Source: Streptomyces sp. NBC_01460 (GTDB taxonomy: Bacteria > Actinomycetota > Actinomycetes > Streptomycetales > Streptomycetaceae). From it: a DNA stretch of 64,000 nucleotides. The number at the start of each line of letters is the position of its first letter. Position 1 is the stretch's first letter. The stretch is taken from positions 5,642,001 through 5,706,000 of the forward strand of contig NZ_CP109473.1 of assembly GCF_036227405.1 (NCBI RefSeq), given 5' to 3'. This document shows positions 8,578 through 17,479 of this stretch, piece after piece. A program made the translations under genes and the position numbers. The notes under the pieces were generated by a model that saw nothing but the letters and a program-made list of their open reading frames with translations, did not search any database and had not been told where the DNA came from.

Positions 8578-11500
8578 TCAAAGATCCCTGAGATCCAGCT
8601 CCATGACGACGGCGCCCGCGTGCCCGGCGGCGGTGAGGGTGACGCGACCCGGTTCCGCCTCGGAAGGGCACGCCGTGAGCGTGCGCACGGGCACGGTCAT
8701 GGCGAGCCGAAGGAGGGCGCGGCCGGTCGCCGCGTCCCGGATCCGGAGCGTCCCGTCCCGTGACGCGCTCGCCACGAAGGGCCCCACACCCTCGGCGGAC
8801 CACGCTGCGACGGCATCGACGGAAGCGGTGTGCCCCGGCAGGGGCGGACCGAGCGGCCCGGCCGTCAGGAGGTCCCAGAGGCGCACCGATCCGTCGCTCC
8901 CCCCACTGGCCAGGTAGGGCGGCAGGCCCGCCTGCGGGAGCGCGTTGACGGCCAGGGACTTCACCATGCCCTGATCGCAGGCGATCACGGCTGTCGGAGC
9001 ACTGCCGTCGAGGCTCCAGAGACACACGGTGCCGTCCGAACCGCCCGAGGCGAACCAGTCGTTGTTCGGGCCGGAAGCCGCCGCCACCGCAAGGACGGGC
9101 AGCTTGTGAGCGCTCCACGTGCGGATCAGCGCCGGTCCGTCGAGATCCCACAGGGCGACCCGGTGGTCGCGTCCGCCGCTGAGTACGACCTCACGGCCCC
9201 CGGCGGTGGTGCAGGACGCGAGGCAGGTCACCCGCTGTGTGTGCCCCTTGAGTCCGACGGCCGGGCTCCTGCGCGCGGCCGCGTCCCACAGACGGACGCT
9301 GTGGTCGGGCGCCGCCCAGAGCAGGGTCCGGCCCGACCGGCGACGTGCCCAGACGAGGGCGGGCGGCTCTGTGGTCCGGCCGATGTCGATTCCGCCTTCG
9401 GACGCTCCCGTCTCCAGGTCCCACAGAGCGACCGACTCCGTCGTGGCCACGGCCAGCAAGGGGGTGTCGTCCCCGCCGGCGGAGAGTGCCGCGACCGCGG
9501 GCGGCCGGGACTCGGCCCCGCCGCCGTCCAGGGCGCGCAGCAGGGCGGCCCGGTCCCAGAGCCGCACCGTCCTGTCCTCGGCCGTAGAAGCCAGGACGTC
9601 CGCACCCGACAGCCGAAGAGCGGCCAGCGCCGTGACCGCGCCCGAGTGCCCCCACAGGCGGCCGGCCCGGCGGGTGCCTGTGGTCTCCCAGAGGTCGATC
9701 ACGCCACCGTTGCCGACAGCGAGCACATGACGCCCGCCGATGTCCAGCGCGACCAACGCGGTCACCGGGTGGCCCGGGCCGCCGAGGACCCTCCGCCCGC
9801 CCGTGGCGACGTCCCACACGACGACCGTGCCGTCCGCGTGTCCGGCCGCGACCTCCCCCGGGCGCCGGGTGGGTGCGAGGACCCGCAGCTCCTGCCCGGG
9901 CTGTCCGGGAAGGGGCCATGTGTGGAGTGCCTCCCCGCCGGAGGGCGCCCAGGCTATCAAGGACTCACCGGCACTCACCAGGAGCAGACTTCCGTCCTCG
10001 CGGCGGACGGTCGTGACGCAGATTCTGGCCGCACGTCCGACGGGGACCGGAGCACGGACCCCGCCCGACTCGCTCCAGCGGGTCAGAGTGCCGTCCCCCT
10101 TTCCGGACACCACCACGGGAAGGCCGTCACCGTCCAGATAGCCGGTCACATCATCGGCCCAGAGCGTTCCGGGAGTGCCGACCTGGCTGACGAGTCCGCC
10201 GGTGAGCATGTCCCGGATCCGCACGGTGCCGTCCCCGCTTCCCGAAGCGAGGACGAGGCCGGCGGGGTGCCGGACGCTCGTCAGGGAGCGCACCGCACCG
10301 TCGTGCGCGAGCAGCCGGTCACCGACGCGTCCTCCGGTCGCCGGATCGATGAACTCGATGCCACCCCGTTCGTCCCCGGCGGCCAGGAGCGTCTCGCCGT
10401 CGGCGTCGACGACGGGCGCGAGGGCGTTCACCCGGTACGCGGTCGTGGCTAGCACGTTGGTGGGAGGCGTCCACCGGGACCACAGGACCTTCAGGAGGGA
10501 CCCGGTCGGCACGGAACCGGCGGGCAGCAGGGAGTGGGGCACACCGGGATGGTTCAGCGCGGTGTGCGCGAGGTGCAGGCCGGCGAGCCGTGACGTCGCG
10601 TCCGCCCGCGTCACGTACGGCTCGATGACCGCGTACGCCTCCAGCCAGCCGCGAGGCCCGCCACCCGTGGTGGAGGCGAGCAGCCCGCGGATGCTTCCAC
10701 TCGTCTCCCACGGCAGTACGCAGACCGGCACGTGGGCGTCGTCCAGCACACCGCCCAGCCGTGCGTGTTCCGCGAGGTGGCGCCGGATGTACGGGGGAGG
10801 CGGGTCCCCCTGCGTCCGCTCCGAGGTGCGTGCCAGGGCGGTGCTGATCGCGGCGTGGGCCGCTCGCTCGTCCCCGGCGGCCGGGCCGTCGGACCTCCGT
10901 TCCGCGTCGTCGGCAGCGGGGGTCCCGTCGGCCGTGTCGTCGGTCCAGGGCGGGCTACGCCGCAGGATGTCGGTCAGGCGTGCGTGGGCAGGGCGGTAGA
11001 CGACGCGCTCGTCCTCCACGTCATGGCTGAGATATCCGGAGAGCGAGCCGTGGAGCAGCCTGTCGATCTTGCCGTCGGCCCCCGCCAGCGGGTGGCCGAG
11101 AACCGCGCCGGCCGCGGCCGGCCAGACCTCGCCCCAGGCCATGCCCCGGCCCTGTGCGAACGCCGTCGCACGCAGGAGGGCGAGCGCCTCCGCAGGGGGA
11201 AGATCGCGCGCGGCCGCGCGCAGGTCGGCCGTCAGAAGCCCCGCCGTTCCATCGGCGAGCTGGGCCAGCCACTCCCGGTCGCGCAGCAAGGACGGTCCGC
11301 CCACGCGCAGTTGCTCCGCGGCGCGCTGGGCATCCAGGAAGGACGGCTGGACCTGCCGGGCCACGAGACCTGCCGCCTCGGCCCGCTCCGGCTCGCCCCA
11401 GCCGGCCGCGTTCTCCAGCAGAGCACGGGTGTACCGGTCGATGTCGCTCTCCGTACCCTCGCCGTCCGTACGGAGCTCCCGGGCCGAGGGGAAGGCGGCG

Positions 11501-13044
11501 TGCAGCACGGACGTGAGGCTCGTCCCGCGGAGCCCCCCAGGGGCGAGAGGGCCCGGACTCGAGCTGCGCACCCCCAGCAGGAGGCGCAGGCCGCCGCCCA
11601 GGGGACCCCGCGGCCTGGGGCCGGTCTGGTCCGGTACCCGGCCGAGAGCCGGTCCGGGGACGATCAGAGCGGCCAGCGGAGCCAGGACGTCACTCACACA
11701 ACGGGCCGGACTCAGCGCCTCGTCGACGGAGTCCACCACGATCGTGACCACGGAGGCGGAATCCGTGAGGAGGGCGCGCAGATCGTCCTGGCCCTGGCGC
11801 ACGTCGCCCTGTTCCACGTGCCGGTCCCCGGCCCCGAGTGCGGCGCAGAGGGCCTCCAGAAGGTCGAACGAGCTGCGGTTCCGTGCGCTGACCGCGGCGG
11901 TGATCGCGCCGTCGGGAGGCACGGCCGCCGGCGGGGAGTCCCGTACCGCCGCGTCGTACCCCTCGGAGAGCCGGAAGGCCGGCGCGCTCAGGGTCACCGC
12001 CCGCCCGAGCACCGCCGATTTCCCACTCGCCGCCGTGCCGGTGACGATCAGGACACCTGGCGGACCCTGGAGGAAATCGGCGACCTCCCGGTTGAGGTCC
12101 TCCCTGCCCGAGAAGTACCAGCCGGTGTCCTCCGGTCTGGGGCGGCCACTGGCCTTCTCCAGCCAGTGGCCGGGTTCCGGCCCGCCGGCCCCGGAGCTCC
12201 CCGGTTCCAGGTCGTCGTCGAGCGGCGACACCTGGGCCAGGTAGCCCGGATTGGGGATCGAGGCCGTGGGGGAGTCGAGGCTCGCCGTCAGGATGGGGCG
12301 GGGACCCTCGATCCTGCGGTGGTCCCTCAGGTTGACGGTGTCCGTCGCCGCCCGTAACGCTTCCATGAACTCGGCCATGGACAGATGGGGCCGGGTGATC
12401 CCGCCCGCCCTCCGCGACCACGCGTGCGCCTCCCGGAGGATCGTCGCGAACTCGAGACCGAGCACAGCTGTCCGGTCACCGGTGGTGGCGAGGACGTTGA
12501 GCCTGTTCTTCTGCTCGCGGCCGGGCGCCAGGTCGCGCATGGAGGACAACAGTTCGCTGCCGATACCGGCCGCCTCGCACAGGTTGACGATGACCAGGAC
12601 GTCCTGCGCACAGGAGTCCAGGGCCGCGACGACGATGTCGCAGGTGGGCAGGGTCGTCGCCAGCAGGCGGCCCCGATCCGACTCCGGGAGGAGCAGGTAG
12701 TGACGCGATCCCGTACCCGCCAAGCCGTGTCCCGTGACGAAGAGAACCAGCGGGACGTCCGGTTCGGCCTCGCGCAACCCGGTGCTCTCCAGGAAGAGTT
12801 CGACATCGTGCCGACGCCGGGGTTCGCGTGTCTCGATGACGTCGAAGCGTGCTCCCGGCGGGCCGTCCTGCCACCAGGCCCGTACGGACCGCAGTTGCTC
12901 GTCGACCGCGGCGTCGAACGCCTGCGTACCGTCCTCGACGGCCAGCATGACCAGGAGGCCGGCAGGGGCGGATCCCTGTCCCCGCCCGGCTGCCGACTGC
13001 CGAGGCCGGCCGGTTAACTCGATCTCCACCCGCTCCCCCCGCAT
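8578..13044 (-). CDS. Caspase-like protease / STAND NTPase / WD40 protein (1488 aa)
   Basis: Giant three-part protein. (1) A caspase-like peptidase domain at about 30-240, with the His in TGHG (H106) and Cys in VNLCEAAG (C156), i.e. the C14-type catalytic dyad. (2) A P-loop STAND-type NTPase at about 305-700, with Walker A GTAASGKS (336-343) and Walker B IVVDSVDEA (D438, D441/E442). (3) At least ten WD40 repeats at about 880-1488 (LWDLETG, VRLWDLLT, VCLWSLDG and others), presumably a beta-propeller sensor. Such architectures are known in multicellular bacteria and resemble metacaspase/NLR switches, where ligand binding by the WD40 part releases protease activity. No signal peptide or membrane segment is visible. 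The ATG at 13044 lies 7 nt after a CAGAAT -10, suggesting leaderless translation. It is head to head with the LCAT-like esterase. Confidence 0.88.
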   Translation of the reverse strand: MRGERVEIELTGRPRQSAAGRGQGSAPAGLLVMLAVEDGTQAFDAAVDEQLRSVRAWWQDGPPGARFDVIETREPRRRHDVELFLESTGLREAEPDVPLVLFVTGHGLAGTGSRHYLLLPESDRGRLLATTLPTCDIVVAALDSCAQDVLVIVNLCEAAGIGSELLSSMRDLAPGREQKNRLNVLATTGDRTAVLGLEFATILREAHAWSRRAGGITRPHLSMAEFMEALRAATDTVNLRDHRRIEGPRPILTASLDSPTASIPNPGYLAQVSPLDDDLEPGSSGAGGPEPGHWLEKASGRPRPEDTGWYFSGREDLNREVADFLQGPPGVLIVTGTAASGKSAVLGRAVTLSAPAFRLSEGYDAAVRDSPPAAVPPDGAITAAVSARNRSSFDLLEALCAALGAGDRHVEQGDVRQGQDDLRALLTDSASVVTIVVDSVDEALSPARCVSDVLAPLAALIVPGPALGRVPDQTGPRPRGPLGGGLRLLLGVRSSSPGPLAPGGLRGTSLTSVLHAAFPSARELRTDGEGTESDIDRYTRALLENAAGWGEPERAEAAGLVARQVQPSFLDAQRAAEQLRVGGPSLLRDREWLAQLADGTAGLLTADLRAAARDLPPAEALALLRATAFAQGRGMAWGEVWPAAAGAVLGHPLAGADGKIDRLLHGSLSGYLSHDVEDERVVYRPAHARLTDILRRSPPWTDDTADGTPAADDAERRSDGPAAGDERAAHAAISTALARTSERTQGDPPPPYIRRHLAEHARLGGVLDDAHVPVCVLPWETSGSIRGLLASTTGGGPRGWLEAYAVIEPYVTRADATSRLAGLHLAHTALNHPGVPHSLLPAGSVPTGSLLKVLWSRWTPPTNVLATTAYRVNALAPVVDADGETLLAAGDERGGIEFIDPATGGRVGDRLLAHDGAVRSLTSVRHPAGLVLASGSGDGTVRIRDMLTGGLVSQVGTPGTLWADDVTGYLDGDGLPVVVSGKGDGTLTRWSESGGVRAPVPVGRAARICVTTVRREDGSLLLVSAGESLIAWAPSGGEALHTWPLPGQPGQELRVLAPTRRPGEVAAGHADGTVVVWDVATGGRRVLGGPGHPVTALVALDIGGRHVLAVGNGGVIDLWETTGTRRAGRLWGHSGAVTALAALRLSGADVLASTAEDRTVRLWDRAALLRALDGGGAESRPPAVAALSAGGDDTPLLAVATTESVALWDLETGASEGGIDIGRTTEPPALVWARRRSGRTLLWAAPDHSVRLWDAAARRSPAVGLKGHTQRVTCLASCTTAGGREVVLSGGRDHRVALWDLDGPALIRTWSAHKLPVLAVAAASGPNNDWFASGGSDGTVCLWSLDGSAPTAVIACDQGMVKSLAVNALPQAGLPPYLASGGSDGSVRLWDLLTAGPLGPPLPGHTASVDAVAAWSAEGVGPFVASASRDGTLRIRDAATGRALLRLAMTVPVRTLTACPSEAEPGRVTLTAAGHAGAVVMELDLRDL

Positions 13045-13064
13045 CGTCCCTATTCTGCACAACC
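13045..13064. promoter_or_regulatory. 20-bp divergent promoter with overlapping -10 boxes
   Basis: Plus-strand TATTCT (13051-13056) fits TANNNT and stands 8 nt before the esterase ATG. Its complement supplies CAGAAT (13057-13052) on the minus strand, 7 nt before the caspase-gene ATG. Neither start has a usable Shine-Dalgarno, so both mRNAs are probably leaderless. Their RNA polymerase sites would be mutually exclusive. No clear -35 consensus is visible for either. Confidence 0.5.
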
Positions 13065-14552
13065 ATGGACCGTCCGCAGCACCGATCCCCGTTTCCGCAG
13101 TCCGCCGACGACCAGCCGCTCCCGGAGAGGGTCACGCAGGACGCGGTGGTGGTCGTGCCGGGCATCATGGGCAGCACACTCGAGGACGCCGTGACGGGGC
13201 GTCATCTCTGGGGGCTGGGCAGGGCCTCTTGGTACATCAAGGCGTGGACCCGACCCGAAGGGCTCCAGGAACTCCACCTGACCGAGGACGAGCTCGAAGG
13301 GCGGACCGGCCGGATCCGGGCCACCGGACTGCTCACCTCGACGGCGTGGACGCCCTATCTGCGCGGTCACGAGCCCTACACGGCCCTGATCGAGCGCGTC
13401 AGGAAGTGCGTCGCGCACGAGGCGGCGATCCTCCCCTTCGCCTACGACTGGCGGTTGCCCGTGGCGGCCAACGCGCGGGTCCTCGCCGAAGCGGCCCGCC
13501 GGCACCTGAGTGCCTGGCGGGACCACGAGGCCCACGACCGGGCGCGCCGGCACCGCGTGGACGAACGACCCGGCCGTCTGGTCTTCGTCGCCCACTCCAT
13601 GGGCGGACTGGTGACCCGGGCCGCTCTGGACGGCGGCCACGACAGCGACCTGGCCGCCGACACCCGGGGTGTCATCACCCTCGGTACGCCGTTCAGCGGC
13701 GCGGTCGAGGCCGCGGTCATCCTCAACACGGGACGTGGGGCTCCGGTGCCTCTTCCCCGGCGCAAGCTGCGTTCGCTGTGTGCCACCATGCCGGGACTGC
13801 ACGACCTGCTGCCCCGGTACCGGAGCGTCCGTGAGGCCGACGACGTCCGTCACCTCACGCCCGGGGACGTGTCCGCCATCGGCGGCAACGCCGAACTGGC
13901 CGCCCGTGCGCTGGACTTCCACGCGGACCAGCACCGTGTCGAACTGCCCGACCACAGGTCCGTCGTCGGGATCAACCAGCCCACCTCGCAGAGCCTCACC
14001 ATCCGGGACGGCCGCGTCGAGGCCTTCCCCGACGGAGTCCGGCAGAACAGTGACGGCACCTTCGTCCGGGACCGGTACGACAGGCTGCGCTACTTCACCG
14101 TGCAGGGGGACGGCACCGTCTACAAGGAGTCGGCGGAGATCACCCACGCCGCGACGACCCTGCCCGTGCAGCACGGCTCGCTCGCCATCGAGGACACGGC
14201 GCTCGACGCGGTCGAGGAGATCCTCTCCGGGGACACGCATCTGGGTCCTCCTCAGGGGCAGTTCGGCTGCGGTCTGACGGCCCCGGACATGGCGGAGGCG
14301 GGCAGCACGTGGACCCTGTCCCTGAGCGGGGTCGATTCGCTGGCCGGCCTCACCTGCCGCATCCAGGACGTCGAGGATCCGGGCACCTCCCGGGAACTGG
14401 CGCCCGGGTGGATGGACGGAGGCGTGGGTGTCCGGGTCACCGTCGCCACGCCCGGGCTGCACCGGGTGGAGGCCCGGACACGGGACGGGTTCCGGGTCGC
14501 TCAGGTCGTCCTCGTGACAGATCCCGCGCTCCGGCTGGAGGAGGCGCCCTGA
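13065..14552 (+). CDS. LCAT/PGAP1-like alpha/beta-hydrolase (esterase or acyltransferase)
   Basis: 495-residue serine hydrolase resembling lecithin:cholesterol acyltransferase and other membrane-lipid esterases. It has an N-terminal VVVPGIMGSTL motif (oxyanion region, 32-39), the characteristic YDWR, the nucleophile elbow AHSMGG (S178) and LGTPFSGAVEA. A His for the triad is expected near residues 320-360 but cannot be fixed by eye. The last 90 residues look like a beta-sandwich. No signal peptide is visible, so it is probably cytoplasmic. It is divergently transcribed from the caspase/NTPase/WD40 gene 20 bp away, which suggests a functional pair, for example a lipase effector released or processed by the protease. 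Confidence 0.85.
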   Translation: MDRPQHRSPFPQSADDQPLPERVTQDAVVVVPGIMGSTLEDAVTGRHLWGLGRASWYIKAWTRPEGLQELHLTEDELEGRTGRIRATGLLTSTAWTPYLRGHEPYTALIERVRKCVAHEAAILPFAYDWRLPVAANARVLAEAARRHLSAWRDHEAHDRARRHRVDERPGRLVFVAHSMGGLVTRAALDGGHDSDLAADTRGVITLGTPFSGAVEAAVILNTGRGAPVPLPRRKLRSLCATMPGLHDLLPRYRSVREADDVRHLTPGDVSAIGGNAELAARALDFHADQHRVELPDHRSVVGINQPTSQSLTIRDGRVEAFPDGVRQNSDGTFVRDRYDRLRYFTVQGDGTVYKESAEITHAATTLPVQHGSLAIEDTALDAVEEILSGDTHLGPPQGQFGCGLTAPDMAEAGSTWTLSLSGVDSLAGLTCRIQDVEDPGTSRELAPGWMDGGVGVRVTVATPGLHRVEARTRDGFRVAQVVLVTDPALRLEEAP

Positions 14553-14688
14553 GGCTGTCGCCCGGGGAGATGCGCCGGACCCGGGCGGCGTTCCGGACGG
14601 CCGCCCCTCCCGGGCGCCACCCTGCCGCACGGCGCACGAGGGCATGCGGCACGCTGTCGCGGAAGGCCGCCCCGCAGTAGGGTGCGGA

Positions 14689-14840
14689 GTGCCGCGACTG
14701 GCGCGTACCCGGCAGGGTGCTCCGTGGAAACGACCACGAGGGAGCGGCACACTCCGGGCACGCCCGGGGCGTCATCGCCGGAGGGCCGTCCGCCTGGGCA
14801 ATCCGGGTCCACGTCGCCCCCGTGCGACCGACCCGGGAGG
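14689..14840 (+). ncRNA. ZTP (pfl) riboswitch controlling glyA
   Basis: The aptamer is recognisable by the CGACTGGCGC element, a paired P1 (GTGCCGC 14689-14695 with GCGGCAC 14744-14750), an inner hairpin CGTGG-AAACGA-CCACG followed by GGGAGCG, and the hallmark CGCCTGGGCA (14791-14800). This family senses ZTP/ZMP, the signal of low 10-formyl-tetrahydrofolate, and commonly precedes glyA and other one-carbon genes. Downstream, CCGGGTC (14803-14809) can pair with GACCCGG (14830-14836), which overlaps the GGGAGG Shine-Dalgarno (14835-14840) of glyA. The switch therefore probably acts on translation by hiding the ribosome site when ligand is absent. Confidence 0.88.
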
Positions 14841-14847
14841 AACCCCC

Positions 14848-16128
14848 GTGGCCGTACAGCCGTCCGATGCCCGCCGCCCCGCCCTCGCAGCGGCCGATCC
14901 GGAGCTCGCCGCCCTCGTGAACGCCGAGGAGAGGCTCCAGGCGGACACCCTGCGCCTGATCCCCAGCGAGAACTACGTGTCCTGCGCCGTGCTGGAGGCG
15001 TCCGGCACCGTCCTCCAGAACAAGTACTCCGAGGGGTACCCCGGCAAGCGGTACTACGAGGGCCAGCAGGTCATCGACCAGGTGGAGAGCCTCGCCGTCG
15101 AGCGGGCCAAGGCGCTGTTCCGGATGGAGCACGCCAACGTCCAGCCGTACTCCGGTTCCCCCGCGAACCTCGCCGTCTACCTGGCCTTCCTGGAGCCCGG
15201 CGACACCGTCCTCGGGATGTCGCTGCCGATGGGCGGGCACCTCACCCACGGCTGGGGTGTCTCGGCCACCGGGACGTGGTTCAGGGGTGTGCGGTACGGC
15301 GTGCGGCGCGACACCGGCCGCATCGACCTGGACGAGGTGCGCGACCTCGCCCGCGCCGAGCGGCCCAAGCTGATCTTCTGCGGGGGCACCGCCGTGCCCC
15401 GCGTCATCGACTTCGCGGGGTTCGCCGACATCGCCCGTGAGGTGGGAGCGGTGCTGGTCGCCGACGTCGCCCACATCGCGGGCCTGATCGCCGGCGGCGC
15501 GCATCCCTCGCCCGCCCCCTACGCGGACGTGGTGTCCACCACCACCCACAAGACCCTGCGCGGGCCGCGCGGCGCGATGCTGCTGACCCGGGCCGAGCAC
15601 GCCAGGGCCGTCGACCGCGCCGTCTTCCCGGGCCTCCAGGGAGGCCCGCACAACCAGACGACCGCCGCCATCGCGGTCGCGCTGAAGGAGGCGGCGGGGC
15701 CGGACTTCGCCGCGTACGCCCACCAGGTCGTCGCCAACGCCCGTGCGCTGGGCGAGGAACTGGCGGCACGCGGCTTCGACCTCGTGTCGGGCGGCACGGA
15801 CAACCACCTGCTGCTGGCCGACCTCACGGGGAAGGGCGTCTCCGGCAAGATCGCGGCCAAGGCGCTCGACCGGGCCGGGATCGTCGTCAACTACAACACC
15901 GTCCCGTACGACCCCCGCAAGCCCTTCGACCCGTCCGGCATCCGCATCGGGACCCCCGCCCTGACCTCGCGGGGCGTCCCCGCCTCCGAGATGGGAGCGG
16001 TCGCGCAGTGGATCGACCTCGTGGTCGACGCCGCTCGTACAGGTGATGAAACGACCGTTTCCAAGGTCCGGGACGAAGTGAGGACCATGATGGACGCCTA
16101 TCCGGCGCCCGGCCTCCCCCTGGCCTGA
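14848..16128 (+). CDS. glyA: Serine hydroxymethyltransferase
   Basis: PLP enzyme converting serine and tetrahydrofolate to glycine and 5,10-methylene-THF, the main entry to the one-carbon pool. 426 residues, canonical length. Visible active-site elements are EGYPGKRYYEG with the catalytic tyrosines, DVAHIAGLIA, and the PLP lysine in STTTHKTLRGPRG (about K234). The GTG at 14848 is preceded by GGGAGG and by a ZTP riboswitch, which ties expression to folate status. The gene ends at a strong hairpin. A second, divergent SHMT-like gene lies at 37694; this copy keeps the canonical residues and is the better candidate for housekeeping activity. Confidence 0.95.
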   Translation: MAVQPSDARRPALAAADPELAALVNAEERLQADTLRLIPSENYVSCAVLEASGTVLQNKYSEGYPGKRYYEGQQVIDQVESLAVERAKALFRMEHANVQPYSGSPANLAVYLAFLEPGDTVLGMSLPMGGHLTHGWGVSATGTWFRGVRYGVRRDTGRIDLDEVRDLARAERPKLIFCGGTAVPRVIDFAGFADIAREVGAVLVADVAHIAGLIAGGAHPSPAPYADVVSTTTHKTLRGPRGAMLLTRAEHARAVDRAVFPGLQGGPHNQTTAAIAVALKEAAGPDFAAYAHQVVANARALGEELAARGFDLVSGGTDNHLLLADLTGKGVSGKIAAKALDRAGIVVNYNTVPYDPRKPFDPSGIRIGTPALTSRGVPASEMGAVAQWIDLVVDAARTGDETTVSKVRDEVRTMMDAYPAPGLPLA

Positions 16129-16136
16129 GCGGGGCG

Positions 16137-16181
16137 CCGGAGCGGTCCGGTCCGGTGCACGCCGGGCCCGGACCGCTCCGG
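16137..16181 (+). terminator. Terminator hairpin after glyA
   Basis: A perfect 14-bp inverted repeat (16137-16150 with 16168-16181, core GGAGCGGTCC) lies 8 bp after the glyA stop, with a GC-rich loop and no T-run. This is a typical Streptomyces terminator. Confidence 0.7.
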
Positions 16182-16290
16182 AACGCCGCCGCCCCGACTC
16201 CGCGCGCCCGCTCTGCGCCCTGTGCGGGGGCCGGACCGCCGTACAGGCTGGGGGAGCAAGGACGCCGGAGGGGTGAACAGAGGGGGAACG

Positions 16291-17382
16291 ATGCAGGATC
16301 TCAAGGTCACGTCGTGGCAGCTCTTCGGGCACGACCGGCTCTACGTGAATCTGCCGGACGGCACCGCGATCGGATGGGCGGACCGGGGCAGCGGCACGAT
16401 CACGGTCCTGCACCCGCGCTACCGCGACGCCGTGACCGACGCGCTCGCGCGCCAGGTCCCGGACCTGCCGGCCCTGGTCGGCGAGGACGCCCCGGCCGTG
16501 GTGCCCGGTCCGCCCGCGCCGCCGGTGATCCCGCGGATCCCGCCCATGCGGGGGATGCGGAAGCGTGGCGGCGCCGGGCGGGACCCCGCGCCTCCCGCAC
16601 CCGCGGTGGAGCCGGTGGCCGTGCGGGAGCCGGAGCCCGACTCCGTGCCCGTACAGGACCGGGCGTCCGCGCCCATCGCGGCACCCTCCGCGGGGTCCGC
16701 GCCGGATCCGGCGAGCGCCCCGCAGGCGGAGCGGCGCCGGAGACCGGCCGTCCTGCCCCCGCTGACACCCGCGAGCGACCTCGCTCCACGACGGCCGGGG
16801 GCCGGGCTGCGCGAGCAGCTCGGCGAGTCCGCGACGGGGGCCCTCGTACGGGCGGCGACCGGGGCGCTGCGGCGGACCAAGGAGGCCGACCCCCGGCGCG
16901 GAGCACTCGCGGGGGAGCGGAGGGTCGGGGCGGAGCTCAAGCGCCTGACCCGGCACGGCTGGCGGGTCCTGCACTCCGTCCCGCTTCCCGACGGCACGGA
17001 GATCGGGCATCTGCTCATCGGGCCCGGAGGGGTCTTCGCGGTGACTACGGAACACCGTCCCGACGCGTCGGTGCGGATCGGGGACGGCACACTGCGGATC
17101 GGCGACGGCACCCCGCAGCCGTACGACCTCGGCGGCTCCCCGGGCGCCCACCGGGCCCGGGCGGCGCTGGAGGCCCACTGCACCTTCGACGTGCCCGTGC
17201 AGACCGTGCTGGTGTTCACCGGGGTCACCGCCCTGGAGGTGGTCGCGCCCCCGCCCGGTGTCCGCGTCTGCCGCGAGCGCGAACTGTCCGCCCTCGCACC
17301 GCTGACGGGGGTGCTCACCGCCACCCAGGTGGAGCGGGTCTACGACGTCGCGCGGAACGCGGAGGCCTGGCCGGACGCGTGA
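16291..17382 (+). CDS. NERD (nuclease-related) domain protein
   Basis: 363 residues. The N-terminal 60 residues form a small compact domain. A Pro/Ala-rich linker (about 65-175) leads to a NERD domain at about 205-310, seen as GERRVGAELKRL, a Gly-Trp then VLHSVPLPDGTEIGHLLIGPGGVFAVTT. NERD domains belong to the PD-(D/E)XK-like nuclease group and occur in DNA-processing or signalling proteins; no substrate is known here. The start is ATG 16291, preceded by AGAGGGGG. It sits between glyA and a dehydrogenase with separate spacing, so is probably its own unit. Confidence 0.8.
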   Translation: MQDLKVTSWQLFGHDRLYVNLPDGTAIGWADRGSGTITVLHPRYRDAVTDALARQVPDLPALVGEDAPAVVPGPPAPPVIPRIPPMRGMRKRGGAGRDPAPPAPAVEPVAVREPEPDSVPVQDRASAPIAAPSAGSAPDPASAPQAERRRRPAVLPPLTPASDLAPRRPGAGLREQLGESATGALVRAATGALRRTKEADPRRGALAGERRVGAELKRLTRHGWRVLHSVPLPDGTEIGHLLIGPGGVFAVTTEHRPDASVRIGDGTLRIGDGTPQPYDLGGSPGAHRARAALEAHCTFDVPVQTVLVFTGVTALEVVAPPPGVRVCRERELSALAPLTGVLTATQVERVYDVARNAEAWPDA

Positions 17383-17479
17383 ACCCGGGGCCCGGCCGGT
17401 AGATTCCCCGGTGCTGCCGCAGTGCTGCCGCACCGACCGCCGCCGGTGCCGTCGCCGCGCCGCCGAAGGGGAAGACGCC

